Below, in pieces: positions 1-7,028 of a DNA stretch of 25,534 nt (position 1 is its first letter; each line of letters starts with the position of its first letter). The notes under the pieces were generated by a model. The model made no database searches, was not told the DNA's origin, and saw nothing but the letters and a program-made list of their open reading frames with translations. The stretch is from JABMMZ01 sp964505065 (GTDB lineage Bacteria > Bacteroidota > Bacteroidia > NS11-12g > UBA955): contig CAZDGF010000046.1 of the NCBI GenBank assembly GCA_964505065.1, positions 1 to 25,534 of the forward strand, read 5' to 3'. The position numbers and the translations under genes were made by a program.

Positions 1-49
1 ACTAAATCAAATAGTTCAATTTTTCAAATTTCCTATTGATTAATTTGGG
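1..49. repeat. left copy of a 49-bp terminal inverted repeat
   Basis: The first 49 bases equal the reverse complement of the last 49 bases of the window (25486-25534) at 48 of 49 positions. The single difference is T at position 30 against C in the other copy. Identity stops at position 50. Both copies begin at the same outer base. This may be the inner edge of a longer dispersed repeat or insertion sequence lying just outside the window. It contains no gene. Confidence 0.9.
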
Positions 50-196
50 TTTAACGTTCATAAGTGCTTAGCTGTAACTCAAGTACTATTAGAGGCATAT
101 CCAAATTTAATTATTATTTAATTTTTTATATTCTTTATTTTCAACAACTTAACTTTAATTTAAAATTTATTTTCGCTTAATTGTAACTTTTTGTAA
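50..196. other. non-coding leader upstream of the sigma factor gene
   Basis: This A+T-rich stretch lies between the terminal repeat and the first promoter. I see no open reading frame, no stable hairpin and no known RNA in it. It may hold upstream regulatory sites for the ECF sigma factor, but nothing is recognisable. Confidence 0.5.
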
Positions 197-204
197 AACC
201 TTTG
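197..204 (+). promoter_or_regulatory. -7 box (AACCTTTG) of the sigma factor gene
   Basis: AACCTTTG is a one-mismatch match to the Bacteroidota TAnnTTTG -7 element and lies 17 nt before the ATG. A TTG at 181-183 could serve as the -33 element. The imperfect first base may mean weak or regulated use. Confidence 0.45.
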
Positions 205-221
205 CGTTTTATCCCCATTGA

Positions 222-704
222 ATGACAGAAAAGGAGTACAATACTTGTGCAGATACCATTGCCAATGCCTTGTTTCGGTTTATATACAAAAGCATGCAGG
301 TAAGAGAAGATGCAGAAAATATTGTACAAGATAGTTTTGAAAGTTTATGGTTAAACAGAGAAAAAATAGAATTTGGAAAAGCAAAAAGTTGGCTATTTAC
401 AACAGGCTACCGCAAAATGATAGACCAATTAAGAAGAGATAAAAAAATGGCACCAATGCCCGATTATATTAACGAGAAAGGAAGCGCACAAACGCAGCCA
501 GACTTAAAAGGAATTATAGAAAAAGCTATGCAACTACTACCAGAAATACAACGCACGGTTATTATGCTACGAGATTATGAAGGTTATGATTATGCTGAAA
601 TAGGCAATATTGCTGGCTTAACAGAAAGCCAAGTAAAGGTTTACATATTTAGAGGACGACAAACATTAAAAAATTATTTAGTAAATTTAGAACATATTAT
701 ATGA
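222..704 (+). CDS. ECF-type RNA polymerase sigma factor (160 aa)
   Basis: This is a sigma-70 family ECF sigma factor that would redirect RNA polymerase to a small regulon. Region 2 spans about residues 15-75, with the helix rich in acidic residues (AENIVQDSFESLW) and the core-binding and -10 recognition stretch KSWLFTTGYRKMIDQLRR. Region 4 spans about 95-155, with LPEIQRTVIMLRDYEGYDYA and the helix-turn-helix AEIGNIAGLTESQVKVYIFRGR. The length is normal for a minimal two-domain ECF factor. The gene overlaps the next one by 4 nt (ATGA), the classic sigma/anti-sigma arrangement, so its activity is probably held in check by that membrane protein. The start follows a -7-like box by 17 nt. Which promoters it recognises cannot be told from the sequence. 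Confidence 0.93.
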   Translation: MTEKEYNTCADTIANALFRFIYKSMQVREDAENIVQDSFESLWLNREKIEFGKAKSWLFTTGYRKMIDQLRRDKKMAPMPDYINEKGSAQTQPDLKGIIEKAMQLLPEIQRTVIMLRDYEGYDYAEIGNIAGLTESQVKVYIFRGRQTLKNYLVNLEHII

Positions 705-1513
705 ACCATTTGAATGATGAAAATATAGACGACATAATGTTTCAGCTGCTGGAGGGTGAAATACAAGGTGCAGAACGTGCCAAGCTTTTAGATGCCATCA
801 ATGCAGATAAACAATATGCAGCTATTTGGGCTACTTGGCAAAAAACAGTGCTTAATGCCAATGATGAACTTTTGGTAATGAATACCAATAAACTGAAAAA
901 GAAAACCCATAAACCTATTGTGATTTGGGCAAAATACGCTGCTGCTGCTTGTATTATATTATGTATTGGTGTGTTGTTTTTTACTCAAAATAAAAATGAA
1001 GAATCAAGCCGAGTAGTGGAAGCAGAGAAAAAAGGAAACCCTAAAAACAATGTGATAAAAATGCCAGAAAAACCAAGCCAAAACGCATTGGTAAAAGATA
1101 CTTTTATACCCATAAAAGAAAAAATAAAATACATGGCAAATACACCGCAAAAAGCAGTTTTAGAAACAGAAATGCAAAAAGAAAACAAAACTGAAAAACC
1201 TGAATTGATAGTAGAAAAAGTAGAGATACCAAAACAAGAGATACCAAAGGTGGAAAAACAAATTGAAAAGCAAGAAGAAAAACCAGTTTTTGCTCAAAAT
1301 AGTAGTGAAAATAATGTACTTGTAAGCTACGAAACAGAAAGTATTAAAACTAAAAAGCAAAATATTTTGCAGGAAAAAGTAGCAGAAAAAACCAATCTTT
1401 TAGCGCGTATTTTTAGCAAACCCAAGCTGCAAATATTAGCCGATAGCAACACACGCATGAACAGAAAAATAATATTACAAAACAAAGAATATAAAATAAT
1501 AGCAGGATTTTAA
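701..1513 (+). CDS. membrane-anchored putative anti-sigma factor with Lys/Glu/Pro-rich tail (270 aa)
   Basis: The start overlaps the sigma factor stop by 4 nt, so the two are translationally coupled. Residues 1-55 form a small acidic helical domain (DDIMFQLLEGEIQGAERAKL) resembling the N-terminal cytoplasmic part of Bacteroidota anti-sigma proteins. There is no HxxxCxxC zinc motif. A single membrane helix lies at about 73-94 (VIWAKYAAAACIILCIGVLF). The remainder would be periplasmic and is very rich in Lys, Glu and Pro around 165-200 (IPKQEIPKVEKQIEKQEEK), then basic at the end. Role as an anti-sigma factor is inferred mostly from position and topology; sequence similarity to characterised anti-sigma factors is weak. 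The charged, proline-rich tail could span the periplasm toward a partner such as the outer membrane protein encoded next. Confidence 0.7.
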   Translation: MNHLNDENIDDIMFQLLEGEIQGAERAKLLDAINADKQYAAIWATWQKTVLNANDELLVMNTNKLKKKTHKPIVIWAKYAAAACIILCIGVLFFTQNKNEESSRVVEAEKKGNPKNNVIKMPEKPSQNALVKDTFIPIKEKIKYMANTPQKAVLETEMQKENKTEKPELIVEKVEIPKQEIPKVEKQIEKQEEKPVFAQNSSENNVLVSYETESIKTKKQNILQEKVAEKTNLLARIFSKPKLQILADSNTRMNRKIILQNKEYKIIAGF

Positions 1514-1596
1514 GATAATAATGTCATTTCTCGATACAAAAATGCAAAACCATTTTTTACTCGAAGTGAAAATAAAACTCTTTGCGTATTTGCGAG

Positions 1597-1631
1597 CAAA
1601 ACAACCATTCAACAAAACAACCATTCAACAA
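1597..1631. repeat. two tandem copies of a 16-bp unit
   Basis: CAAAACAACCATTCAA is repeated head to tail with period 16 starting at 1597 and 1613, in an intergenic region. There are only two copies, so it is not a CRISPR array or a true minisatellite. Confidence 0.8.
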
Positions 1632-1636
1632 CAAAC

Positions 1637-1669
1637 CACCCCCTGCCCCCTCTAAAGGAGTGGAATTTA
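1637..1669. repeat. C-rich dispersed-repeat fragment
   Basis: CACCCCCTGCCCCCTCTAAA followed by GGAGTGGAAT stands out sharply from its A+T-rich surroundings. It looks like a degenerate relative of the intact 40-bp repeats at 13295-13334 and 14910-14949, sharing the C5 block, the CCCCCTCT/AAAGGAG core and similar size. Confidence 0.55.
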
Positions 1670-1746
1670 AAAATCAAAATCACCAATATTTTGAGCATAG
1701 CGAAAGACCAAACAATAAAACAATTCAACAATAAAAAATATCAAAA

Positions 1747-2715
1747 ATGAAATCAATAAACATCATCATTACACTATTAAGCCTTGCTTATGCTACTATT
1801 ACAGCAAAAGCACAAGTAGCAAACGACACCGTAAAAATTAATTTTAAAGGGAAGAATTATGAAATTCAAAACCAATTAGAACCAGACGAAGATGAAAGAA
1901 GCAAAACATTAAGATTTAGAGATACAATTAATAAAAAAGTTACATTGATAAAAGTAACTACAAAAAAAGATGACGGCTTAAAATGGGATACTGAATCGTC
2001 TGCAACTCGTTCTGATAGCACTGCTAAACAAAAAGTAATTTCAGCAATAAAAAAACGCAACGATAAAACCAAACGCAAGCATTTTATTGAAACCGATTTT
2101 TTAACCGATGTTCAATTAGGCTTTGTAGATATAATGGCAGAAAACAATGTAAATGCAAAAGCCAATTTAGACCCCCGCACTTTTCGAAGTGCAAATATTA
2201 GTTTCAATATTATAAGCCAAGATATGAATTTATATAAAAACAGATTACTTTTAAGTTATGGAATTGGTGTAAATAATTATTATATTAAGTATAAAAATAC
2301 GCAAAATGTTTATTACCTTAACGGTGCAGGGCATTTGAATAGCTTTAATGACACTGTAAATACTTACAATAAAAACAGAATGGATGTTCGCTATATTAAT
2401 ATTCCTGTTATCTTGGAGTATCATGATAAAAAAGATAAATTTAAAATAGCAGCAGGGGTGGAGTTTGGTATAAATGGGCGTGTAAAAATGACGCAAAAAG
2501 GCGAGCGTTCTGAGGGCGATTTTACCAATAAATTTGAAAAAGATTTGAAAATAAATCCTGTTCAAATAAATGCAATAGTAAAAATTGGTATTGAAGATAT
2601 TTGTTTATTTGGAAGATATACAATTACCAATATGTACAAAGACGATGCTTTTGCCAATGGGCAAAACCCAAATCAGCATTTGGTTTCGGTAGGGGTATGT
2701 ATTGGCGGATTTTAA
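1747..2715 (+). CDS. outer membrane beta-barrel protein, PorT-like (322 aa)
   Basis: Residues 1-22 form a Sec signal peptide (hydrophobic IIITLLSLAYATITA, cleavage near AKAQ/V). A polar, charged segment follows (about 23-115) with many Lys, Asp and Glu. From about residue 120 the sequence alternates polar and hydrophobic residues as in antiparallel beta-strands, for example YKNRLLLSYGIGVNNYYIKY and KDKFKIAAGVEFGINGRVKM. It ends QHLVSVGVCIGGF, with the terminal aromatic residue typical of barrels inserted by BamA. Position after a sigma/anti-sigma pair matches the common Bacteroidota set of sigma factor, anti-sigma and barrel, so it may be a target or partner of that system. The PorT-like label is a fold-level guess; no specific ligand or function can be assigned. 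The 233-bp gap before it argues against tight coupling. Confidence 0.75.
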   Translation: MKSINIIITLLSLAYATITAKAQVANDTVKINFKGKNYEIQNQLEPDEDERSKTLRFRDTINKKVTLIKVTTKKDDGLKWDTESSATRSDSTAKQKVISAIKKRNDKTKRKHFIETDFLTDVQLGFVDIMAENNVNAKANLDPRTFRSANISFNIISQDMNLYKNRLLLSYGIGVNNYYIKYKNTQNVYYLNGAGHLNSFNDTVNTYNKNRMDVRYINIPVILEYHDKKDKFKIAAGVEFGINGRVKMTQKGERSEGDFTNKFEKDLKINPVQINAIVKIGIEDICLFGRYTITNMYKDDAFANGQNPNQHLVSVGVCIGGF

Positions 2716-2744
2716 AATTTGAATTTTCTTAACAAAAATTCTAT

Positions 2745-2782
2745 AAGGGATATGGTGTAAAAGCAATATCCCTTGTTTTATT
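2745..2782 (+). terminator. hairpin terminator between convergent genes
   Basis: AAGGGATAT (2745-2753) pairs with ATATCCCTT (2766-2774) around a 12-nt loop and is followed by GTTTTATT. It lies 30 nt after the barrel gene stop and just before the stop of the opposing DUF2442 gene, so it would end plus-strand transcription. Confidence 0.75.
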
Positions 2783-3014
2783 CAAGCAATTTTTCTACAG
2801 AAATATTCTCATCTAAATCTTCCCAATGAATGCCCTTACCATTGCCAACCAATCGCCAATTATTCAATTGCGTTAAAGTAGCTTTACTTAAGGCAGGAAA
2901 CCATTCCAAAGGGAAGGAAATTTCTCTCCCATCGTCAATAAAAAGAATCATTTTATTGACGGTAAATTCTACTTTTGTTACGCTTGTAGATTTATTGATT
3001 GTTAAAAAACTCAT
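2778..3014 (-). CDS. DUF2442 domain protein (78 aa)
   Basis: The protein matches the DUF2442 family over nearly its whole length. The hallmarks are IDDGREISFPLEWFPAL, then ATLTQLNNWRLVGNGKGIHW and a C-terminal DLDENISVEKLL. Function of the family is unknown; members are usually encoded directly after a DUF4160 gene, and some such pairs have been listed as possible toxin-antitoxin modules without firm proof. I chose the ATG at 3014. A longer in-frame start at 3041 exists, but those nine codons are the shifted remains of the DUF4160 gene (see 2992-3063). Transcription probably starts from the former DUF4160 promoter (3073-3080). The domain itself looks intact, so the gene may still be expressed without its partner. 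Confidence 0.85.
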   Translation of the reverse strand: MSFLTINKSTSVTKVEFTVNKMILFIDDGREISFPLEWFPALSKATLTQLNNWRLVGNGKGIHWEDLDENISVEKLLE

Positions 3015-3063
3015 TACTGAAAAAGAAAAATCTAAATCCATTTATTTTAAGAACCGTAGGCAT
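2992..3063 (-). pseudogene. DUF4160 gene remnant (first ~18 codons only)
   Basis: Reading the minus strand from ATG at 3063 gives MPTVLKINGFRFFFFSNE, then FFNNQ and a stop. The first 18 residues match the conserved start of DUF4160 proteins (MPT-hydrophobic-x-RIxGYRFFFYSNE type). The rest of the family, including the region after SNE with its PPHIHV-like motif, is absent. The remnant runs out of frame into the start of the DUF2442 gene. The natural order is DUF4160 then DUF2442, so an internal deletion removed most of the first gene. The likely junction is the shared bases ATGAG at 3010-3014, which occur both in the SNE codons and at the DUF2442 start. Promoter and start codon remain. Confidence 0.8.
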
Positions 3064-3072
3064 TTTCTTAAG

Positions 3073-3080
3073 CAAATATA
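3073..3080 (-). promoter_or_regulatory. -7 box (TATATTTG) of the DUF4160 remnant/DUF2442 unit
   Basis: On the minus strand TATATTTG is a perfect TAnnTTTG match, ending 9 nt before the remnant ATG at 3063. It lies back to back with the -7 box of the divergent gene at 3100-3107, so the two promoters share one short region. Confidence 0.65.
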
Positions 3081-3099
3081 ATAGTTTAAATTTAATATT

Positions 3100-3107
3100 T
3101 ACATTTG
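3100..3107 (+). promoter_or_regulatory. -7 box (TACATTTG) of the GT-C-like gene
   Basis: TACATTTG is a perfect TAnnTTTG match ending 11 nt before the ATG at 3119. The predicted transcript leader is only a few nucleotides long. Confidence 0.65.
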
Positions 3108-3118
3108 CTTTTTTATAA

Positions 3119-4564
3119 ATGTATTTCAACAAACGCTATTTTGTATTTATTTTTCTCGGTTTGGTATATCTTTTTTTACCCACCCACAATGCCAATATAG
3201 ACTCGTGGTACTATGCCGCTTGTGTTAAACATAATGACGAGTTATGGAATAGCCACCATTTGTTGTATAACGGTTTTGGGCGTTTGTGGTATATGGTTTG
3301 TATGTTTTTTTATCCTAATTTAGAAGCTTTAGCAGCATTAAATATAATGAATGGCATAGCTGCAATGCTTTGTTTATTCGTTTTACATGCGTGTTTGCTA
3401 AAATTGAATACAGAAAAAACTTTGGCTTTTTGGCTAACATTATTGTGCGGAAGTTCTTATGGATTTATGCGCTTTGCTACCGATGCAGAAACGTATATTT
3501 TACCACTTCTGTTTTCTTTAATAGCTACTTATTATTTTATTTATTTTAAAAACTGGAAGCAACTTTTTTTAGCCGCTTTTTTTAGTTGTTTGGCTATATT
3601 GTTTCATCAGTTGCATGTTTGGTGGGGTTTGGCATTTGTGGCTTTTCTTTTAGTGCAAAAGCCTATGAATATTAAAAATGTTTTAAGGTTTTCTTCAATC
3701 TTTCTATTAGTTCCTATGGTGTATTTTATTGTTTTTAAAACAAACTATTCAAACATTACATTTTTTCAATTTATAACTGGCGAATACAGCAAAGGCAACG
3801 CGGCTATTGTTTTTAATTTTAAAAATGTGGCTTTTACATTCGTTAATTTGGGTAGAAGTTTTATTCAAATACATGGTTATATGATAGATTTACTCAAAAT
3901 TTATGCATTATTTTGCATAGGTTTAATCTTTTTTTTATATCAAATAATATTTGAACTTAAACCTTGGTTACATATTGTTAAACAAGAAAAAAATAACTAT
4001 ACTTTTTTATTTGCTATAGCATTTATCTTGCATTTAATGTTCGCCATGTTAAGCAGTGCCAATGCAGAGTTTATGGTTATGCTGCCATTTTTGACTGTTC
4101 TTTATTTGGTAGTAAAATTTAAGTTTTCAAGTATAGTTTGGCTTAAAATATTAGTTGGCGTTTTGTTTTTATGGAATGTATCACTTGGTTTAATTCCACA
4201 TCGTTTTTTAAATATAAATAAGGTAGATAAACAAGTGGAAATAACTCTGAAAAATTCAAATGCTTATTTTTTATGGCATAATAAACCATTGGTAGAAAAT
4301 ATTATTACTTACCAAAAAGGATTTAATTTTCACCCCAATTTTATCAATAAAAATAGTAAAAATGCTCAATTATTTTTAGATTCATTGTTAAATAAAAATG
4401 CAATAATTTACACTGAAACGCTTTCTGGTACAGACTATAGCAGAGATAATTTTTATTCTTCTCAATCTCAATTGAATGGTAGATACTATTATAGTCCTGT
4501 TTTAAAATTTCAATCTATATATGGCGAAAATAGCATTGATATTATTTCAAAAAAAGGCGAGTAA
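3119..4564 (+). CDS. polytopic membrane protein, GT-C glycosyltransferase-like (481 aa)
   Basis: About ten or eleven membrane helices cover residues 6-356 (for example YFVFIFLGLVYLFL, FLAAFFSCLAILFHQLHVWW, LKILVGVLFLWNVSLGL). A soluble C-terminal domain of about 120 residues follows. The first extracytoplasmic loop after helix 1 carries acidic and aromatic residues (NIDSWYYAACVKHNDELWNS, then HHLLYNGFGRLWY). That layout resembles GT-C enzymes, which use an Asp in this loop to transfer a lipid-linked sugar. I cannot tie it to a characterised family, and the sugar, if any, is unknown. It is followed 27 nt later by purK, which has its own promoter, so co-function with purine synthesis is not implied. 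Confidence 0.6.
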   Translation: MYFNKRYFVFIFLGLVYLFLPTHNANIDSWYYAACVKHNDELWNSHHLLYNGFGRLWYMVCMFFYPNLEALAALNIMNGIAAMLCLFVLHACLLKLNTEKTLAFWLTLLCGSSYGFMRFATDAETYILPLLFSLIATYYFIYFKNWKQLFLAAFFSCLAILFHQLHVWWGLAFVAFLLVQKPMNIKNVLRFSSIFLLVPMVYFIVFKTNYSNITFFQFITGEYSKGNAAIVFNFKNVAFTFVNLGRSFIQIHGYMIDLLKIYALFCIGLIFFLYQIIFELKPWLHIVKQEKNNYTFLFAIAFILHLMFAMLSSANAEFMVMLPFLTVLYLVVKFKFSSIVWLKILVGVLFLWNVSLGLIPHRFLNINKVDKQVEITLKNSNAYFLWHNKPLVENIITYQKGFNFHPNFINKNSKNAQLFLDSLLNKNAIIYTETLSGTDYSRDNFYSSQSQLNGRYYYSPVLKFQSIYGENSIDIISKKGE

Positions 4565-4571
4565 AACTTAT

Positions 4572-4579
4572 TATTTTTG
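4572..4579 (+). promoter_or_regulatory. -7 box (TATTTTTG) of purK
   Basis: A perfect TAnnTTTG match ending 12 nt before the purK ATG. It lies in the 27-nt gap after the preceding stop. Confidence 0.65.
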
Positions 4580-4591
4580 CCCAATTAAAAT

Positions 4592-5746
4592 ATGTTACCA
4601 TCGCAAATAAAAATAGGCATAATAGGAGGGGGGCAATTAGGTAAAATGCTAATAGAAGCAGGCAAGCCTTGGAATGTGCATTACACAATATTAGAAGAAG
4701 CCAATGCGCCAGCATCAGATATTGCTAATGCGCATATAGTAGGCAGCCTTATAGATGTAGAAAAAATTAAACAACTTGCAGCCAAATGCGATGTAATTAC
4801 CTACGAAATAGAACATATCAATATTGAGGTTTTACAAACTTTAGAAGCTGAAGGCAAACGCATTATTCCATCGCCTAAAATATTGGAAATTATACAGGAT
4901 AAAGGATTGCAAAAATTGTTTTTTCAGCACCACCAAATACCCACTACCGATTTTGAATTGGTAGAAAATGCTGAACAATGGGCAGAAAAATTATTGAAAC
5001 TAAAAGGCGAAACCATAGCAGCAAAATTGCGCAAAGGCGGCTATGATGGCAAAGGTGTAGCTTTGGTAAATAAAAAAGAAATGCTGCAAACGGCAAGAAA
5101 TATACCTTTTACAGAACCTGCTGTTTTAGAAGAATTTGTAGAAAATGCCATTGAATTGGCAGTAATTGTTGCCCGCAACGAAAATGAAGAAATTGCTACT
5201 TTCCCTACTGTAGAAATGGAGTTCGACCCACAAGCAAATTTGGTAGAATTTTTATTTTCGCCAGCAAATATTTCTAAAGAAATTGAAGAAAAAGCCAAAC
5301 GCATAGCTATGGATGCTATTCTTAAACTACAAGGTGTTGGTATATTTGCAGTAGAAATGTTTTTAGATTCAGAAAACAACATTTATGTAAATGAAATTGC
5401 TCCTCGCCCCCATAATAGCGGGCATCATACCATAGAGGCTTGCTATACCAGTCAGTATGAGCAATTGAACCGCATATTGTTAGGTATGCCTTTGGGCAGT
5501 ACACAATTAATACAACCTGCAGCTATGATAAATTTATTAGGCGCTGCATATATTTCAGGCAAGTATGAACTTACAGGTTTAGATAAATTATTAGCAACAG
5601 AAGGCGTTTTTATACATTTATACAACAAAGCCGAAACCAAACCAAAGCGCAAAATGGGGCATATCACTATTTTGGGAAATACCATACAAGAAGTTAAAGA
5701 AAAAGCGGCTTTGGTTAAAAATACAATTGGGATGCGAGCAATTTAA
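4592..5746 (+). CDS. purK: 5-(carboxyamino)imidazole ribonucleotide synthase (384 aa)
   Basis: PurK catalyses the ATP- and bicarbonate-dependent conversion of AIR to N5-CAIR, step six of de novo purine synthesis, in the cytoplasm. The N-terminal domain opens with GIIGGGQLGKMLIEA (about 9-23). The ATP-grasp domain shows KLRKGGYDGKGV (145-156), EEFVENAIELAVIVARN (180-196) and the metal and substrate region VNEIAPRPHNSGHHTIEAC (266-284). The C-terminal small domain includes MINLLG and HLYNKAETKPKRKMGHITI. Length is normal. PurE, the mutase that uses its product, is not encoded in this window. Start ATG is supported by the family alignment and by the nearby -7 box. Confidence 0.97.
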   Translation: MLPSQIKIGIIGGGQLGKMLIEAGKPWNVHYTILEEANAPASDIANAHIVGSLIDVEKIKQLAAKCDVITYEIEHINIEVLQTLEAEGKRIIPSPKILEIIQDKGLQKLFFQHHQIPTTDFELVENAEQWAEKLLKLKGETIAAKLRKGGYDGKGVALVNKKEMLQTARNIPFTEPAVLEEFVENAIELAVIVARNENEEIATFPTVEMEFDPQANLVEFLFSPANISKEIEEKAKRIAMDAILKLQGVGIFAVEMFLDSENNIYVNEIAPRPHNSGHHTIEACYTSQYEQLNRILLGMPLGSTQLIQPAAMINLLGAAYISGKYELTGLDKLLATEGVFIHLYNKAETKPKRKMGHITILGNTIQEVKEKAALVKNTIGMRAI

Positions 5747-5753
5747 AATATTT

Positions 5754-5975
5754 ATGAAATACAATTCTGAGGAAAAAAAAGTAATAGCGTTTGTTTCTAT
5801 TGTTGGAATTTTCGTTTTTATTATTTCACTACCTGGGGTTTGCATTCGATATGCTTTTTTAAAAGGTAAGGTTCCTTTTAAAAAACTTTTAACAGATGAA
5901 AAAAATTACAATGAGTTTATTGGCACATTTTTTTTCATTGTATTAATTATAATTGGCTTTATTTTTATCAATTAA
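5754..5975 (+). CDS. small two-helix membrane protein of unknown function (73 aa)
   Basis: The ATG at 5754 follows the purK stop by 7 nt. An upstream in-frame ATG at 5727 would overlap the end of purK and add nine unconvincing residues. Helix 1 is about residues 11-31 (IAFVSIVGIFVFIISLPGVC), helix 2 about 55-72 (GTFFFIVLIIIGFIFI), with a basic loop between them (FLKGKVPFKKLLTDEK). I do not recognise a family. It may be co-transcribed with purK, but no functional link is evident. Confidence 0.55.
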   Translation: MKYNSEEKKVIAFVSIVGIFVFIISLPGVCIRYAFLKGKVPFKKLLTDEKNYNEFIGTFFFIVLIIIGFIFIN

Positions 5976-6022
5976 TGATATTTATAATTTAGAAATCCTG
6001 ATTTTGAATGAAGATAAATCCA

Positions 6023-6030
6023 TAAGTTTG
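6023..6030 (+). promoter_or_regulatory. -7 box (TAAGTTTG) of the tryptophan dioxygenase gene
   Basis: A TAnnTTTG match 23 nt before the ATG at 6054, with TTTG at 6003-6006 as a possible -33 element 16 nt further upstream. Confidence 0.6.
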
Positions 6031-6053
6031 TAAACATATTTTAAAAAAGTAAA

Positions 6054-6971
6054 ATGAACGAAAGAGAAAATATACTTCAACGATTAGAAGAAAAATTCAA
6101 TGCCATTAATCAAAATGCAGATATACATTTAGAAGGGCTTGTACATGCAAACCCTATTACTTATTGGGACTATATAATGCCGGAAGCTTTATTGAGTTTG
6201 CAAATACAACGCACCACATTGCCCGATGAAATGGTATTTATAATGTATCACCAAGTAAATGAATTGTTGTTTAAAATGATACTTTGGGAAATAGACCAAG
6301 TAAGTGATAAAGAAACAATTGATGCCCCATTTTTTACAGAAAAATTAAGACGCATAAGCCGTTATTTTGATATGTTGGCTACCTCTTTTGAAATAATGGG
6401 CGATGGTATGGAAGTAGCACAATATATGAAGTTTCGCAATACACTTACCCCTGCAAGTGGTTTTCAAAGTGCGCAATACCGCTTAATAGAATTTGCCTCT
6501 ACAGAATTAATAAATTTGATTGATTATATATTTAGAGCAACCATAGATAGAAATACCCCTTATGAACATGCGTATAACCATTTGTATTGGCAAGCCGCTG
6601 GAAAAGACCATAGCACAGGGATTAAAAACACCCTTTTAACAAATTTTGAAAATAAATACAAAGCTTTTTTTATAGGTAAAATGGAAAGTTATAATACCAC
6701 TAATTTATGGACAAAATTTAAGCAATTACCAGAAAATGAAAAGCAAAATAAAGAACTTGTAAATGCTATGCGGCACTATGATTATACGGTAAATGTTAAA
6801 TGGGTATTGGCACATTATCATGCAGCGGGCAAATACATAGGCAAAGGTGCTGGCACAGGCGGAAGCGAATGGCAAAAATACCTGCACCCAAAGTATCAAA
6901 GAAGAATATTTTTTCCTGAACTTTGGAACGAGGAAGAACTAAAAAACTGGGGAGAAAATGAACCACTTTAA
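6054..6971 (+). CDS. kynA: tryptophan 2,3-dioxygenase (305 aa)
   Basis: This is a heme enzyme that opens the indole ring of L-tryptophan to N-formylkynurenine, the first step of the kynurenine route, in the cytoplasm. Family motifs are all present: ITYWDYI (35-41), MVFIMYHQVNELLFKMILWE (60-79, with active-site His66), FRNTLTPASGFQSAQYR (127-143, with substrate carboxylate Arg128), and near the C-terminus the heme-ligand region LAHYHAAGKYIG (His254 by spacing to the last Gly), then GTGGSEWQKYL and FFPELW. Length fits bacterial members. No kynurenine formamidase or kynureninase gene lies in this window, so the later steps must be elsewhere. The Glu/Leu/Phe/Val dehydrogenase gene follows 57 nt later but has its own -7 box. 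Confidence 0.96.
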   Translation: MNERENILQRLEEKFNAINQNADIHLEGLVHANPITYWDYIMPEALLSLQIQRTTLPDEMVFIMYHQVNELLFKMILWEIDQVSDKETIDAPFFTEKLRRISRYFDMLATSFEIMGDGMEVAQYMKFRNTLTPASGFQSAQYRLIEFASTELINLIDYIFRATIDRNTPYEHAYNHLYWQAAGKDHSTGIKNTLLTNFENKYKAFFIGKMESYNTTNLWTKFKQLPENEKQNKELVNAMRHYDYTVNVKWVLAHYHAAGKYIGKGAGTGGSEWQKYLHPKYQRRIFFPELWNEEELKNWGENEPL

Positions 6972-6996
6972 CTACATTCTTTTAGCTTATTAATAG

Positions 6997-7004
6997 TATC
7001 TTTG
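6997..7004 (+). promoter_or_regulatory. -7 box (TATCTTTG) of the amino acid dehydrogenase gene
   Basis: A perfect TAnnTTTG match 24 nt before the ATG at 7029, followed by an A-rich leader (ACAAAAACACATAAAAA) typical of strong translation in Bacteroidota. Confidence 0.65.
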
Positions 7005-7028
7005 CAGCCTTACAAAAACACATAAAAA

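Larger units (their letters stand above)
1514..1746. other. intergenic region made of degenerate dispersed repeats
   Basis: No gene is visible. From the left it holds an imperfect inverted pair (TCATTTCTCGA near 1533 and CTCGAAGTGA near 1560), two copies of a 16-bp tandem unit (1597-1631), and a C-rich block (1637-1669) that resembles the GC-rich repeats found intact at 13295 and 14910. The 3' part is an A-rich leader, typical before start codons in this phylum. No perfect -7 box was found, so the next gene may be read through from the sigma operon or use an alternative sigma factor. Confidence 0.5.

Noticed and set aside
1597..1631. Tandem repeat as a CRISPR array
   Set aside because: There are only two 16-bp units with no spacers, and no cas genes in the window.
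2830..3081. 83-residue plus-strand reading frame across the DUF2442 gene
   Set aside because: It is the antisense shadow of the DUF2442 and DUF4160 remnant, which have clear family matches on the minus strand.
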